Shown here one piece after another: positions 23,908 to 33,128 of a DNA stretch of 64,000 nt. Where the stretch lies: contig NZ_NGFO01000019.1 of assembly GCF_002149015.1 (NCBI RefSeq), forward strand, positions 1-64,000, read 5' to 3'. Below the pieces are notes generated by a model. It was not told the origin of the DNA, searched no databases, and worked only from the letters and a program-made list of their open reading frames with translations. Every line of letters starts with the position of its first letter. Position 1 is the stretch's first letter. The position numbers and the translations under genes were made by a program. The DNA comes from Gordonia lacunae. Its GTDB lineage: Bacteria; Actinomycetota; Actinomycetes; Mycobacteriales; Mycobacteriaceae.

Positions 23908-25052
23908 ACGACGTGAACATCATCGGCGCCGGGCTGTCGAAGTTCGGACGCCAGCCCGGGACGAGCGGCCGGCAGATGGCCGTCACCGCCATCGGAGCCG
24001 CCCTCGACGACGCCGGGATCTCCTGGCCCGACGTCCAGGTCGCCTTCGGCGGCAGCGACGGAGCCGGACTGGCCGACACCCTCGTCGCCGAACTCGGCTT
24101 CACCGGTATCCCCTTCACCAACGTCAAGAACGGCTGTGCCACCGGCGGTAGCGCACTGGTGTCGGCCGTGAACGCGATCCGGTCCGGCGCGGCCGACATC
24201 GCCCTGGCGGTCGGCTTCGACAAGCACCCACGCGGAGCGTTCGACCCGATACCCGCGGAATGGGGCCTCGACGACGGTTACGGCGACGCGGGCCTGATGG
24301 TCACCACGCAGTTCTTCGGCTCGAAGATCGCGCGCTACATGGGCGTACACGGCATCACCCCGCCCACGCTGGCGAAGGTCGCCGAAAAGGCCTACCGCAA
24401 CGGCGCACTCAACCCCAACGCGTGGCGGCGGGAGCCGATGACCGCCGACGAGATCGCCGGGGCCGCGATGGTCAACGATCCACTCACCCGATACATGTTC
24501 TGCTCCCCGGGCGAGGGAGGCGCGGCGGTCGTCGTCGCGAGCGCCGAGGCCACCCGCCGCCTGGGCGCCCGTGGCGTACAGGTCCGCGCGATCAGCCATC
24601 GGACACGACGATTCGGATCGTTCGAGGTCTTCAGCCCGGCCGTGCAGGGCACCGGTGAACCGGTCAGCGTCACCGCCGACGCCGCCACCGCCGCCTTCGA
24701 ACAGGCCGGCATCGCCCCTGGCGACGTCGATGTCGCGCAGCTCCAGGACACCGAGAGCGGTGCCGAGATCATGCACATGGCCGAGTGCGGCTTCTGCGAA
24801 CACGGCGCCCAAGAGCAGTGGATCGCCGAGGGGCGCACCGAGATCGGGGGCGTCTTCCCGGTGAACACCGATGGCGGTTGCATCGCCAACGGTGAGCCGA
24901 TCGGCGCATCGGGCCTGCGCCAGATCCACGAGATCGTCACCCAGTTGCGCGGCGACGGCGGCGACCGCCAGGTCCCCGGGGCACCGAAGGTGGGTTTCAC
25001 CCACGTGTACGGCGCGCCCGGGATCAGTGCGTGCACCGTCCTCACCGTCTGA
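23904..25052 (+). CDS. Thiolase-like protein, SCP2/lipid-transfer type (probable aldolase subunit)
   Basis: 382 aa. Thiolase fold of the SCP2 branch: NVKNGCATGGSALVSAVNAI with a Cys near residue 79, QDTESGAEIMHMAECGFCEH, NTDGGCIANGEPIGASGL and THVYGAPGISACTVLTV. The C-terminal catalytic His motif GHP of true thiolases is replaced by NGEP, as in Ltp-type proteins that cleave C-C bonds by a retro-aldol route without CoA. Paired with the DUF35 protein. TTG start is fixed by the 4-nt overlap and an AGGAGAGG ribosome binding site. It probably cleaves a beta-hydroxyacyl-CoA into a ketone/aldehyde and acetyl- or propionyl-CoA. Confidence 0.87.
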   Translation: MNDVNIIGAGLSKFGRQPGTSGRQMAVTAIGAALDDAGISWPDVQVAFGGSDGAGLADTLVAELGFTGIPFTNVKNGCATGGSALVSAVNAIRSGAADIALAVGFDKHPRGAFDPIPAEWGLDDGYGDAGLMVTTQFFGSKIARYMGVHGITPPTLAKVAEKAYRNGALNPNAWRREPMTADEIAGAAMVNDPLTRYMFCSPGEGGAAVVVASAEATRRLGARGVQVRAISHRTRRFGSFEVFSPAVQGTGEPVSVTADAATAAFEQAGIAPGDVDVAQLQDTESGAEIMHMAECGFCEHGAQEQWIAEGRTEIGGVFPVNTDGGCIANGEPIGASGLRQIHEIVTQLRGDGGDRQVPGAPKVGFTHVYGAPGISACTVLTV

Positions 25053-25079
25053 ACACCCAGCACTCGCGATCGGATCGAG

Positions 25080-26282
25080 ATGACCACCTCCCTCCCCGAC
25101 CTGGCCACCTTCACCGCCGAGGCCCGGGCATGGCTGCACACCATGGCCTCGCCGGCCGCCGACGCACGCTGGGGCACGGGCAGCGACTCCGTCGCGGTGT
25201 TCGAGAACTGGACCGCGGCGGAGGAACGAGCACACACCGACGCGGTCGCCGAGTACGAGAAGGCGAAGTTCGATGCCGGGTGGGGCGCACTGACGTGGCC
25301 CACTGAATTCGGCGGCCGGAACCTGCCGGTGGCCTTCGAGCTCGCCTTCCGCGGCATCGAGGAGGAGTTCGACGTCCCGCGTCGGACCGAGATGTTCTCG
25401 GTCACCCAACAACTCGTCGCACCCACGATCGCGCAGTGGGGAACTCCCGACCAGCAGGACCGTTACGTCCGGGCGATGCTCCGCACGGATCTGATAGCGT
25501 GCCAGCTCTTCTCCGAGACCGAGGCCGGTTCGGACCTGGCGGCGGTCCGCACCCGCGCGGTCGCACGCGACGGCGCCTGGGTTCTGAACGGACACAAGGT
25601 CTGGACCTCCGGAGCATGCGTCGCCGACTACGGGGTGGCCGTCTGCCGCAGCGATCCCGATGCGCCGAAACACCAAGGGCTCACGGTCTTCCTCGTCCCC
25701 ATGAACGCAGCGGGGGTGACCGTGCGACCGATCCGGCAGATGACCGGGGGCAGCTCCTTCAACGAGGTGTACCTCGAGGACGTCCGGCTCTCCGACGATC
25801 ACCGCCTCGGTCCGGTGGGGGCGGGCTGGTCCGTCGCGCTCACGGTGCTGGCCGCCGAGCGGCTCGACGGCGCCGGTCTCGGTCTGGCCAATGCCGATCG
25901 CGCCGTCGAACTGGCCCGTCACCTCGACCGTTCGCTGACGGAGGTCGAGGCGGACCGGGTTGCCGACCTGGTGACCCGTGGGTTCGTCCAGCGCATCGCG
26001 GGGATGCGCGTCGCACAGACGATGATGAGCGGCGCAGACCCGGGCCCGGAGGCATCGATGGGCAAGCTGCTCGCCACCGACACCATGGCGCGCACCTCCG
26101 AGGTGGTCCGGCTGCTGCTCGGCTCCCGACTCGTCGCCGATCACGGCGCGTGGGGGCGATACGCCTGGACCGAACACGTACTCGGCGCACCGGGATATCG
26201 CATCGCCGGCGGCACCGACGAGATCCAACACAACATCATCGCCGAGCGAGTGCTCGGACTCCCGAAGGAACCGCGACTGTGA
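25080..26282 (+). CDS. Acyl-CoA dehydrogenase
   Basis: 400 aa. N-terminal helical domain, then the FAD-contact segment CQLFSETEAGSDLAAVRTRA and WVLNGHKVWTSGA, and the C-terminal AGGTDEIQHNIIAERVLGLP. The family usual length is about 380-400. It introduces an alpha,beta double bond into an acyl-CoA thioester. The C-terminal half lacks the Tyr-Glu-Gly-type base seen in straight-chain enzymes, which fits branched or cyclic substrates. It follows the aldolase pair by 27 nt and overlaps the kinase gene by 4 nt. Confidence 0.9.
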   Translation: MTTSLPDLATFTAEARAWLHTMASPAADARWGTGSDSVAVFENWTAAEERAHTDAVAEYEKAKFDAGWGALTWPTEFGGRNLPVAFELAFRGIEEEFDVPRRTEMFSVTQQLVAPTIAQWGTPDQQDRYVRAMLRTDLIACQLFSETEAGSDLAAVRTRAVARDGAWVLNGHKVWTSGACVADYGVAVCRSDPDAPKHQGLTVFLVPMNAAGVTVRPIRQMTGGSSFNEVYLEDVRLSDDHRLGPVGAGWSVALTVLAAERLDGAGLGLANADRAVELARHLDRSLTEVEADRVADLVTRGFVQRIAGMRVAQTMMSGADPGPEASMGKLLATDTMARTSEVVRLLLGSRLVADHGAWGRYAWTEHVLGAPGYRIAGGTDEIQHNIIAERVLGLPKEPRL

Positions 26283-27253
26283 CGCTCTACTCGACAACCT
26301 CTCTGGAACAGCGGGTCTCGACCCGGCTCCGGGCGGCGCACGACCTGACCGTGACGTCGTTCGCGACGCTGCCCGGCGGGCATTCCGGCCTCACCTACCG
26401 GGTGGCGACCGACGGCGGGGACTTCGTCGTCAAAGCGGTCCCGGAGGGGCAGCGGTCGATCGGCCGTCACGACATGATGCGACAGGCCGCGATCCTCTCG
26501 GCACTCGCCGACACCGACGTGCCGGTGCCGAGGGTCCTCGCGATCGACCCCGAGGAGCCGGCCTGGTTCGCCATGGAACTGGTGGCCGGCGAGTCACTGG
26601 AACCGGTTCTCGACGACCCGCCGGTGCTCCCCGATCTCGCTGCCGCCCGGATGCTGCGGGCAGCGGAGATCCTGCCCCGGCTGCACGCCGTGGACCACCG
26701 ACGCATCCCCGACTCCGGCGCGGTCCTCTCTCCCACAGACGAACTCGAGCGCTGGGCCCGTACGCTGCGCGCGGTGCCGGCCGAGCTGGTGGACGGCGGC
26801 GAGAATCTGCTCGCCCTGCTGACCCGGCGCATCCCGGAGGCGATCGATCCGGTTCTGGTCCACGGCGATTATCGCCTGGGCAACATCATCGCGGCCGGCG
26901 CCGAGCCGGCCGCTCTCATCGACTGGGAGATCTGGAGCATCGGAGATCCCCGCGTCGAACTCGGGTGGTTCCTCGTCTTCGCCGACGGGACCAACTTCCC
27001 GGGTGTGGGACGCGAGGTCGCCGGCCTCCCCTCCGCCGGCGACCTCGTGACCGCCTATGAGTCCTCGGGACCGGAACTACCCGAACTCACCTGGTTCGAC
27101 GCCCTGGGCCGCCTCAAGATGGCGGCGATCATGGGCCACAACCTCCGACGGCATCGCGAGGGGCGCCATCACGACCCGGACCAGGAGAAGCTGCCGGACA
27201 CCATCGCCCGCCTCATCGAGGCCGGCACCGACCTGATGGCCCAGAACCGATGA
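26279..27253 (+). CDS. APH-family phosphotransferase, LvaA/ACAD10-11 kinase-like
   Basis: 324 aa. Kinase fold: ATP-site strand LPGGHSGLTYRVATDG, Lys in FVVKAV, catalytic loop VLVHGDYRLGNII (H-G-D-x4-N) and metal-binding IDWE followed by SIGDPRVELGW. This subgroup phosphorylates hydroxyacyl-CoA thioesters and not aminoglycosides. In mammalian ACAD10/11 the same domain is fused to a dehydrogenase, and in the Pseudomonas lva operon LvaA is a separate kinase acting on 4-hydroxyacyl-CoA. The ACAD11-like gene lies 92 nt downstream. GTG start fixed by a 4-nt overlap with the preceding stop. Confidence 0.88.
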   Translation: MTLYSTTSLEQRVSTRLRAAHDLTVTSFATLPGGHSGLTYRVATDGGDFVVKAVPEGQRSIGRHDMMRQAAILSALADTDVPVPRVLAIDPEEPAWFAMELVAGESLEPVLDDPPVLPDLAAARMLRAAEILPRLHAVDHRRIPDSGAVLSPTDELERWARTLRAVPAELVDGGENLLALLTRRIPEAIDPVLVHGDYRLGNIIAAGAEPAALIDWEIWSIGDPRVELGWFLVFADGTNFPGVGREVAGLPSAGDLVTAYESSGPELPELTWFDALGRLKMAAIMGHNLRRHREGRHHDPDQEKLPDTIARLIEAGTDLMAQNR

Positions 27254-27345
27254 GGAGACGAGACGTGCTGTCGCGCAGACAGTGACGTCGAGATCCTGAC
27301 CGCGACGCCCCGCCGTCCCCGACCACCCAGCCTGGAGGCCTCACC

Positions 27346-28548
27346 GTGGACTTCTCCTACTCCGACCGAACCCGCGAGCTCGCCGCACAGCTCGAGGAGT
27401 TCATGACCGATCACGTCTATCCCGCCGAACGGGTCTACGACGAGCAGATCGCCGAGAACGACAACCCGCACGAACAACCACAGATCATGCGCGATCTGCA
27501 GAAGCTGGCCCGTGACCGCGGCCTGTGGAATCTGTTCATGACCCACGACGGACTCGGCGCCGGGCTGACGAACCTCGAATACGCGCCGCTCGCGGAGATC
27601 GTCGGCCGGTCCATCATCGGCAACGAGGCCATCAACTGCTCCGCCCCCGACACCGGCAACATGGAGATCCTGGCCATGTACGGCACCGAGGCGCAGAAGC
27701 GGCAATGGCTGGAGCCGTTGCTGGACTGCTCGATCCGCTCGGCCTTCGCGATGACCGAGCCCGCCGTCGCGTCGTCGGACGCCACCAACATCACCTCCAC
27801 GATCACCCGCGACGGTGACGAGTACGTGCTCAACGGCCGGAAGTGGTACACCTCAGGTGTTCTCGACCCGGATTGCAAGCTCATCATCTTCATGGGCAAG
27901 TCCGATCCCGCCGGTCCGACGTACCGACAGCAGAGCATGATCCTGGTTCCGTTCGACACCCCGGGCATCGAGGTGATCCGCGACCTGCCGATGTTCGGCT
28001 TCACCGACCGCCTCGGTCACGGCGAGGTCCAGTTCACCGATGTGCGGGTCCCTGCCGAGAACATGCTCGGCGCGGAGGGCGACGGGTTCGCCATCGCCCA
28101 GGGGCGTCTCGGACCGGGCCGTATGCACTACGCCATGCGTGCGGTCGGAATGGCCGAACGGGCACTCGACATGATGTGCAAGCGCTCGCTGGAACGCCAT
28201 GCCTTCGGTGGGCCGCTCGCCCACCGGGGCGTCGTCCGGGAATGGATCGCGCGCAGCCGGATCGAGATCGATCAGATCCGGTTGCAGGTCTTGTACTCGT
28301 CGTGGCTGATGGACACCCAGGGCAACGCCGCCGCCCGGTCCGAGGTCGCCGCGATCAAGGTGTCGGCGATGGAGGTCGCGCACCGGGTCGTCGATCGCGC
28401 CGTGCAGACCTTCGGCGCTGCCGGGGTCAGCAACGACACCGTCCTCGCCCGTCTCCACGCGATCACGCGTGCCCTGCAGATCGCCGACGGCCCCAACGAG
28501 GTCCATCTGCGCACCATCGCCCGACTGGAGGTCAAGAAGCACTCATGA
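27346..28548 (+). CDS. ACAD10/11-like acyl-CoA dehydrogenase (LvaC-like)
   Basis: 400 aa. Diagnostic segments of the ACAD10/11 subfamily: SAFAMTEPAVASSDATNITS, LNGRKWYTSGVLDPDCKLII followed by FMGKSDP, and near the end ALQIADGPNEVHLRTIARLE. In known members this domain turns a phosphorylated 4-hydroxyacyl-CoA into a form that beta-oxidation can use by eliminating phosphate. With the kinase gene upstream it completes that two-step module as separate proteins. GTG start with CTGGAGG 9 nt upstream. Confidence 0.9.
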   Translation: MDFSYSDRTRELAAQLEEFMTDHVYPAERVYDEQIAENDNPHEQPQIMRDLQKLARDRGLWNLFMTHDGLGAGLTNLEYAPLAEIVGRSIIGNEAINCSAPDTGNMEILAMYGTEAQKRQWLEPLLDCSIRSAFAMTEPAVASSDATNITSTITRDGDEYVLNGRKWYTSGVLDPDCKLIIFMGKSDPAGPTYRQQSMILVPFDTPGIEVIRDLPMFGFTDRLGHGEVQFTDVRVPAENMLGAEGDGFAIAQGRLGPGRMHYAMRAVGMAERALDMMCKRSLERHAFGGPLAHRGVVREWIARSRIEIDQIRLQVLYSSWLMDTQGNAAARSEVAAIKVSAMEVAHRVVDRAVQTFGAAGVSNDTVLARLHAITRALQIADGPNEVHLRTIARLEVKKHS

Positions 28549-29297
28549 GTACCGATCTCACCGGCAAGGTCGCGCTCGTCACCGGCGCGAGTCGCGGGCT
28601 CGGACTGGCGATCGCCCGCGGCCTCAAAGAGGCCGGGGCGACCGTGATCGTGTCCAGCCGCAAGCCCGACGCCTGCGCCGAGGCCGTCGCCGCTCTCGAG
28701 GACGTCCCCGGACAGGCGTACCCTCTCGCGTTGCATGTCGGCCGTTGGGACGAGCTCGAACCGGCGGTCGACGGCATCATCGACCGCCACGGCAGCCTCG
28801 ACATCCTCGTCAACAACGCCGGCATCGCGCCCCTCGCCGATGATCTGATGTCCGTCTCGGAGTCTCTGTGGGACAAGACCATCGAGGTCAACGTCAAAGG
28901 TCCGTTCCGGCTCATGGCCGTGGCGGGCGACCGGATGCGCGCCGCCGGCGGCGGATCGATCGTCAACATCTCGAGCATCGGCGCCGTTCGTCCCAGTCCG
29001 GCGGAGGCGATGTACGCCGCGGCGAAGAACGGCCTCAATGCGCTGACGCAGGCGTTCGCCCAGGAGTACGCGCCGACCGTCCGCGTCAACTGCGTGATGC
29101 CGGGCAGTTTCGCCACCGACATGGCCGAGAACTGGGACGACGAGTTCATCGGCCTCGTCACCGACCGGCTCCCGGCCGGACGGCTGGGCCGGCCGGCGGA
29201 GATCGCCGGACTCGTCACCCATCTCGCGGGTGACGACGCCGGTTACACCACCGGCGCGCTCATCCCGGTCGACGGCGGCCGCACCGCGGTCTACTGA
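28545..29297 (+). CDS. SDR family oxidoreductase
   Basis: 250 aa. TGASRGLG at 13-20, N-N-A-G at 90-93, S144, Y157 and K161 (YAAAK). R39/K40 after the second strand points to NADP. ATG overlaps the dehydrogenase stop by 4 nt. In the Pseudomonas lva operon an SDR (LvaD) makes the 4-hydroxyacyl-CoA that the kinase uses; this gene sits in the matching place, so reduction of a keto-acyl-CoA is a fair guess. Confidence 0.9.
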   Translation: MSTDLTGKVALVTGASRGLGLAIARGLKEAGATVIVSSRKPDACAEAVAALEDVPGQAYPLALHVGRWDELEPAVDGIIDRHGSLDILVNNAGIAPLADDLMSVSESLWDKTIEVNVKGPFRLMAVAGDRMRAAGGGSIVNISSIGAVRPSPAEAMYAAAKNGLNALTQAFAQEYAPTVRVNCVMPGSFATDMAENWDDEFIGLVTDRLPAGRLGRPAEIAGLVTHLAGDDAGYTTGALIPVDGGRTAVY

Positions 29298-29307
29298 GGA
29301 GGCGACA

Positions 29308-30090
29308 GTGACAACCACCACCACCGAACACCCGCTGTCGGAGCTTTTCGGACTCACGGGCCGCACCGCGATCGTGACCGGCGCGTCGTCGGGCCTCGGC
29401 CTGGGCTTCGCCACGACGCTGGCCTCGGCCGGCGCAACCGTTGTCGCGGCCGCGCGCCGCCTCGACCGGCTCGAGCAACTCGCGGAGAAGTACCCGGCGA
29501 TCGTTCCCGTCCGGTGCGACGTCACCGACGACGCGAGCCGCCGCCACCTCGTCGACGAGGCGTTCCGCGTCACCGGCCGGGTCGACGTCCTGGTCAACAA
29601 CGCCGGGATGGCCGGGCCGCCCGACGCCGAACAGGAGACACACGAGGGTTTCTCGGCGATCCTCGACCTGAACCTGCTGGCCGGTTTCCACCTGTCGACC
29701 TACCTCGCCGGCCGGGTCGCCGACGGCGCCGGCGCGTCGATCATCAACATCGCCTCGGTCATCGGATTGGTGTCGACCGCCCCGATCGGTGGTGCCTCGT
29801 ACGCCGCATCCAAGGCCGGAACGCTGGGAATGACACGCGAACTGGCGGGCCAATGGGGCCGGCGCGGCATCCGCGTCAACGCCGTCGTACCCGGCTGGTT
29901 CGACACCGAGATGACCGATGGTCTGTTCACCAACGACAAGTCGGCCGGATGGGTGCGGCGCAACACGATGCTGGGGCGCGGCGGACGCGACGGTGAGGTC
30001 GACGGCGCAGTCCTGTTCCTGGCATCCGATGCCGCGTCCTATGTCACCGGGCAGACCCTGGTCGTCGACGGCGGATGGACCGCGCGGTGA
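29308..30090 (+). CDS. SDR family oxidoreductase
   Basis: 260 aa. TGASSGLG at 24-31, N98-A-G-rich strand VDVLVNNAG, S150, Y165 and K169 (YAASK). R50/R51 after the second strand suggests NADP. The GTG start follows GAGGAGG by 5 nt; an earlier in-frame ATG at 29230 would overlap the previous gene deeply and is rejected. Different enough from the SDR just before it to have its own substrate. Confidence 0.9.
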   Translation: MTTTTTEHPLSELFGLTGRTAIVTGASSGLGLGFATTLASAGATVVAAARRLDRLEQLAEKYPAIVPVRCDVTDDASRRHLVDEAFRVTGRVDVLVNNAGMAGPPDAEQETHEGFSAILDLNLLAGFHLSTYLAGRVADGAGASIINIASVIGLVSTAPIGGASYAASKAGTLGMTRELAGQWGRRGIRVNAVVPGWFDTEMTDGLFTNDKSAGWVRRNTMLGRGGRDGEVDGAVLFLASDAASYVTGQTLVVDGGWTAR

Positions 30091-30163
30091 ACGCTGCCCG
30101 CATCGGTCCGGATCCGGTCATCCGCCGAGGAGTTACGTTGGAGATGTTCGGAGATGAGGTGGG

Positions 30164-31657
30164 ATGAAGACACTGGCAACAGAACTGATCGGCCGGGCCG
30201 CCACGGCGCCGGACCAGGTCGCGGTCATCGACCGGTTCGGGGAGCACCGGCTCGGCGACGTCGTCGACTGCGCCCGGTCGATCGCCGATGCACTCGCGGC
30301 ACATGATGCGGCCGCCCCCACCGTGATCGTCCAGGCGGACAACACGTGGCACACCCTGGCCGGTGCGATCGGTGTCGGCCTGCGCGGCGGACTCGTCGCC
30401 GTGCTGAGTCCGCACGCGACGGCATCGGAGTTCGATCTCGCGGTCGAGGACATCGCGCCCGACGCCGTCCTCGCCGACGACGACGTACTCGCGCACTGGG
30501 GCGCCGACGACGGACGTTTCAGCCGGCGGCTGTCCAGCGGGGCGTCGCGCACGGTACTCGCGCGGCCGGAGTTCGGGCCCATCGACCGCTGGTCGGGCGG
30601 GACCGCCATCGCGATGACCTCAGGTTCCACCGGACGACCGAAATGCGTTGTGCAGTCCGAGGACGCGATCCGGTACGCGGCACAGAGCACCATCGACGCC
30701 GTCGGCCTGCGAGCCGGTGACGCGATCGGGGCGTTCGTACCGTTGTCCTCGGTCGCCGCGTTCTGCTTCGGCATGTACCTCCCGGCGTTCCTCGGCGGCA
30801 CGATGGTCTGTATCGACCGGTGGACTCCGTCCGGCGCGCTGGCCGCGATGCGTGACCACGACGTCGCCTGGACGATGCTCGTGCCGACCATGGCGCTGCA
30901 GTTGTCCATCGCCGACGGTTCCGATGTGCCACTGACCGCGTTGCGGGCCATGACCGTCGGCGGTGGACCCATGAACGTCCGCGCACTCTCCGAAGCCGAG
31001 CAGACGCTGGGCACCACGTTCCTCCGCGTGTTCGGGATGTCGGAGTGCCTCGGCCACACGACCCCTCTGCCCACCGATCCGCCCGAACGCCGGCTCGGCA
31101 AGGACGGCAAGCCTTTTCCCGGCACCGTGGTCCGCGCTGTCGACGCCTCGGGCGCCACCTTGCCCGCCGGGCAGATCGGTGATGCGCAGGTTCGGGGGCC
31201 GTCGTTGTTCGTCGGTTACGCCCGCGAGGGCAAGCCGCACCCGCCCGAGCTGACCCAGGACGGATTCCTGCCGACGGGGGATCTCGTCGAGGTCTCCGAC
31301 GACGGTTTCATCCAGGTCATGGGACGGCAGAAACAGATCATCATCCGCGGCGGACGCAACATCGACATCAACGAGGTCGAGAGCGCCATTGCGAGCATCC
31401 CGGGTGTGGTGCAGGTCTGCGTCGTCCCCGTGCCCGACGACATGCTCGGCGAACGCGCCGCGGCGCTCGTCGTCGCCGGCGGGGCCGAGATGACGCTGGC
31501 ATCGGTCACCGACCAGCTCGACCGGTCCGGTTTCCCGAAGTTCAAGTGGCCCGAGTACGTGTTCGCCGTCGAGGACCTCCCGCAGAATCGCGTCGGGAAG
31601 CTCTCGCGGCCCGACGCCATCGCGCTGGCCACCCGGCTCGCCGGCCAATCCGTGTGA
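30164..31657 (+). CDS. AMP-dependent acyl-CoA synthetase/ligase
   Basis: 497 aa. P-loop TSGSTGRPK, FGMSE, the hinge segment FLPTGDLVEVSDDGFIQVMG then RQKQIIIRGGRNIDINEVE, and C-terminal catalytic Lys in NRVGKLSR. All residues of a working adenylating ligase are present. It activates a carboxylic acid to its CoA thioester, the entry step for the rest of the plus-strand arm. GATGAGGTGGG precedes the ATG. The 73-nt gap to the SDR gene is the largest within the arm after 27254-27345, and could hold an internal promoter. Confidence 0.92.
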   Translation: MKTLATELIGRAATAPDQVAVIDRFGEHRLGDVVDCARSIADALAAHDAAAPTVIVQADNTWHTLAGAIGVGLRGGLVAVLSPHATASEFDLAVEDIAPDAVLADDDVLAHWGADDGRFSRRLSSGASRTVLARPEFGPIDRWSGGTAIAMTSGSTGRPKCVVQSEDAIRYAAQSTIDAVGLRAGDAIGAFVPLSSVAAFCFGMYLPAFLGGTMVCIDRWTPSGALAAMRDHDVAWTMLVPTMALQLSIADGSDVPLTALRAMTVGGGPMNVRALSEAEQTLGTTFLRVFGMSECLGHTTPLPTDPPERRLGKDGKPFPGTVVRAVDASGATLPAGQIGDAQVRGPSLFVGYAREGKPHPPELTQDGFLPTGDLVEVSDDGFIQVMGRQKQIIIRGGRNIDINEVESAIASIPGVVQVCVVPVPDDMLGERAAALVVAGGAEMTLASVTDQLDRSGFPKFKWPEYVFAVEDLPQNRVGKLSRPDAIALATRLAGQSV

Positions 31658-31676
31658 AACCCGAAGAGGAGCACCC

Positions 31677-32012
31677 ATGTTCAACCTGATGGTCCTGGCC
31701 TCGCGTCCCAGCGACTGGACCCACGACCAGTTCATCGAGTGGTGGCGCGGCGAGCATGCCGACGTCACCTATCCGCTGCCGGGTCTGCTCCGGTGGCAGC
31801 ACACCGAGATCGTCGAGGGCATCGACGAGAAATCCTCGGGCTGGGACGGTCTGTCGGTGCTCAGCTTCTCGTCGCGAGAAGCACTCGACGCCGCGCTCGC
31901 GAGTCCGGAATGGAAGGCAGCGGTCGCCCACGTCGGCACCATGCGCGGGCGCCGGATGATCTGGTACGGCGACGAGATGACCATGGTGCCGCTGACCGAA
32001 CCGACGCCGTGA
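31677..32012 (+). CDS. EthD domain protein
   Basis: 111 aa ferredoxin-like fold of the EthD family: SRPSDWTHDQFIEWWRGEHA near the start, then SSREALDAALASPEWKAAVA. EthD proteins occur in degradation clusters (first seen in ether degradation) and are thought to bind or transform small intermediates; no fixed reaction is known. AGAGGAG precedes the ATG, and the stop overlaps the MBL gene start by 4 nt. Confidence 0.87.
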   Translation: MFNLMVLASRPSDWTHDQFIEWWRGEHADVTYPLPGLLRWQHTEIVEGIDEKSSGWDGLSVLSFSSREALDAALASPEWKAAVAHVGTMRGRRMIWYGDEMTMVPLTEPTP

Positions 32013-33076
32013 CCGTCGGGAGTTCCCCGACGACGTGGCTCGAGCCGGGCTGTCACCCCGTCGTCGACGGTGTCCACCGAATTCCGCTGACCCTTCCGCA
32101 GGACGGCCTGCGGGCAGTCAATGTCTATGTGCTCGAGACCGATTCGGGAATCGCGCTCATCGACGGCGGATGGCACCGGCCGGACACCCACCGAGAACTC
32201 ACCGAGGCCCTGGCGACCATCGGGCACACCCCGGCCGACATCCACGACGTCTTCGTGACCCACATCCACCGTGACCACTACACGTTCGCGGTCGAGCTTC
32301 GGCGGCGATACGGATGTCGAGTCCACCTGGGTGCGGCCGAAGCCCCCGGCCTGGCCGAGATCGCCCGCGTCGACAGCAACGTCCCGGAATCGTCACTGCG
32401 AGAGGTGCGGCGTGCCGGGGCGCGCGAGTTGGCCGACACGGTTTACGCGCTGACGATCGCCGAGCCCTTCTCGATCGACGACTGGGAGCACCCCGACGGT
32501 TGGCTCGAGCCCGGTCTCCTCCCCCTTCCCGGACGACGTATCGAAGCGGTCCACACCCCGGGTCACACCAAGGGCCACATCGTCTTCCACGATCACGATC
32601 ACCGGTTGTCCTTCACCGGTGATCACATCCTGCCGACGATCACGCCGTCGATCGGGTTCGAGCTCGGCGAGTGGGAGATGCCCCTCGCGAAGTTCCTCCG
32701 GTCCCTCGAACTGCTCGTCGACGATCGTGGCCACACCATCGCGCCCGCCCATGGCGCCGTCGGCGGCCAGATCGGCGCACGCGCAGAAGCCCTCCTCGCT
32801 CATCATGAGCACCGGTTCTCCCAGATCGTCGATCTGCTCACCGGCCGAGAACGACCACTGTCGGGACATGCGGTGGCACAGGGGTTGCCGTGGACCCGCC
32901 ACAATCGCTCCCTCCACGCCCTCGACACGTTCAATCAGCTGATCGCCGTGTGCGAGACGATGGCGCACCTCGATGTGCTGGTGGGTCGCGCCGATGTACG
33001 CGTCGATGCGCGCGACGGGGTGGAGTACTTCAGCGTCGCCGGCTCACACCGCAGCGGGAGCCCGACCCCACACTGA
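32009..33076 (+). CDS. MBL-fold metallohydrolase
   Basis: 355 aa. Zinc site THIHRDHYT (H-x-H-x-D-H), HTPGHTKGH, FTGDHIL and the later PAHG. A C-terminal winged-helix-like part of about 80 residues (ALLAHHEHRFSQIVDLLTGR) matches the LACTB2/YflN-type glyoxalase II branch. Could hydrolyse a CoA thioester or lactone in the pathway. GTG start is set by the 4-nt overlap with the EthD gene. Confidence 0.9.
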   Translation: MTVGSSPTTWLEPGCHPVVDGVHRIPLTLPQDGLRAVNVYVLETDSGIALIDGGWHRPDTHRELTEALATIGHTPADIHDVFVTHIHRDHYTFAVELRRRYGCRVHLGAAEAPGLAEIARVDSNVPESSLREVRRAGARELADTVYALTIAEPFSIDDWEHPDGWLEPGLLPLPGRRIEAVHTPGHTKGHIVFHDHDHRLSFTGDHILPTITPSIGFELGEWEMPLAKFLRSLELLVDDRGHTIAPAHGAVGGQIGARAEALLAHHEHRFSQIVDLLTGRERPLSGHAVAQGLPWTRHNRSLHALDTFNQLIAVCETMAHLDVLVGRADVRVDARDGVEYFSVAGSHRSGSPTPH

Positions 33077-33128
33077 CCGGACTCGACGTCCGGACGCCAC
33101 AGCTCACCGTAGGAGAACGCAGGAGATC

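Noticed and set aside
23736..26297. An 853-codon open frame on the minus strand
   Set aside because: Antisense of the DUF35-thiolase-dehydrogenase genes, which overlap properly and carry family motifs; the antisense protein has none.
26279..27253. Aminoglycoside phosphotransferase (antibiotic resistance)
   Set aside because: The kinase motifs are general; context with ACAD11-like, SDR and CoA-ligase genes fits a hydroxyacyl-CoA kinase.
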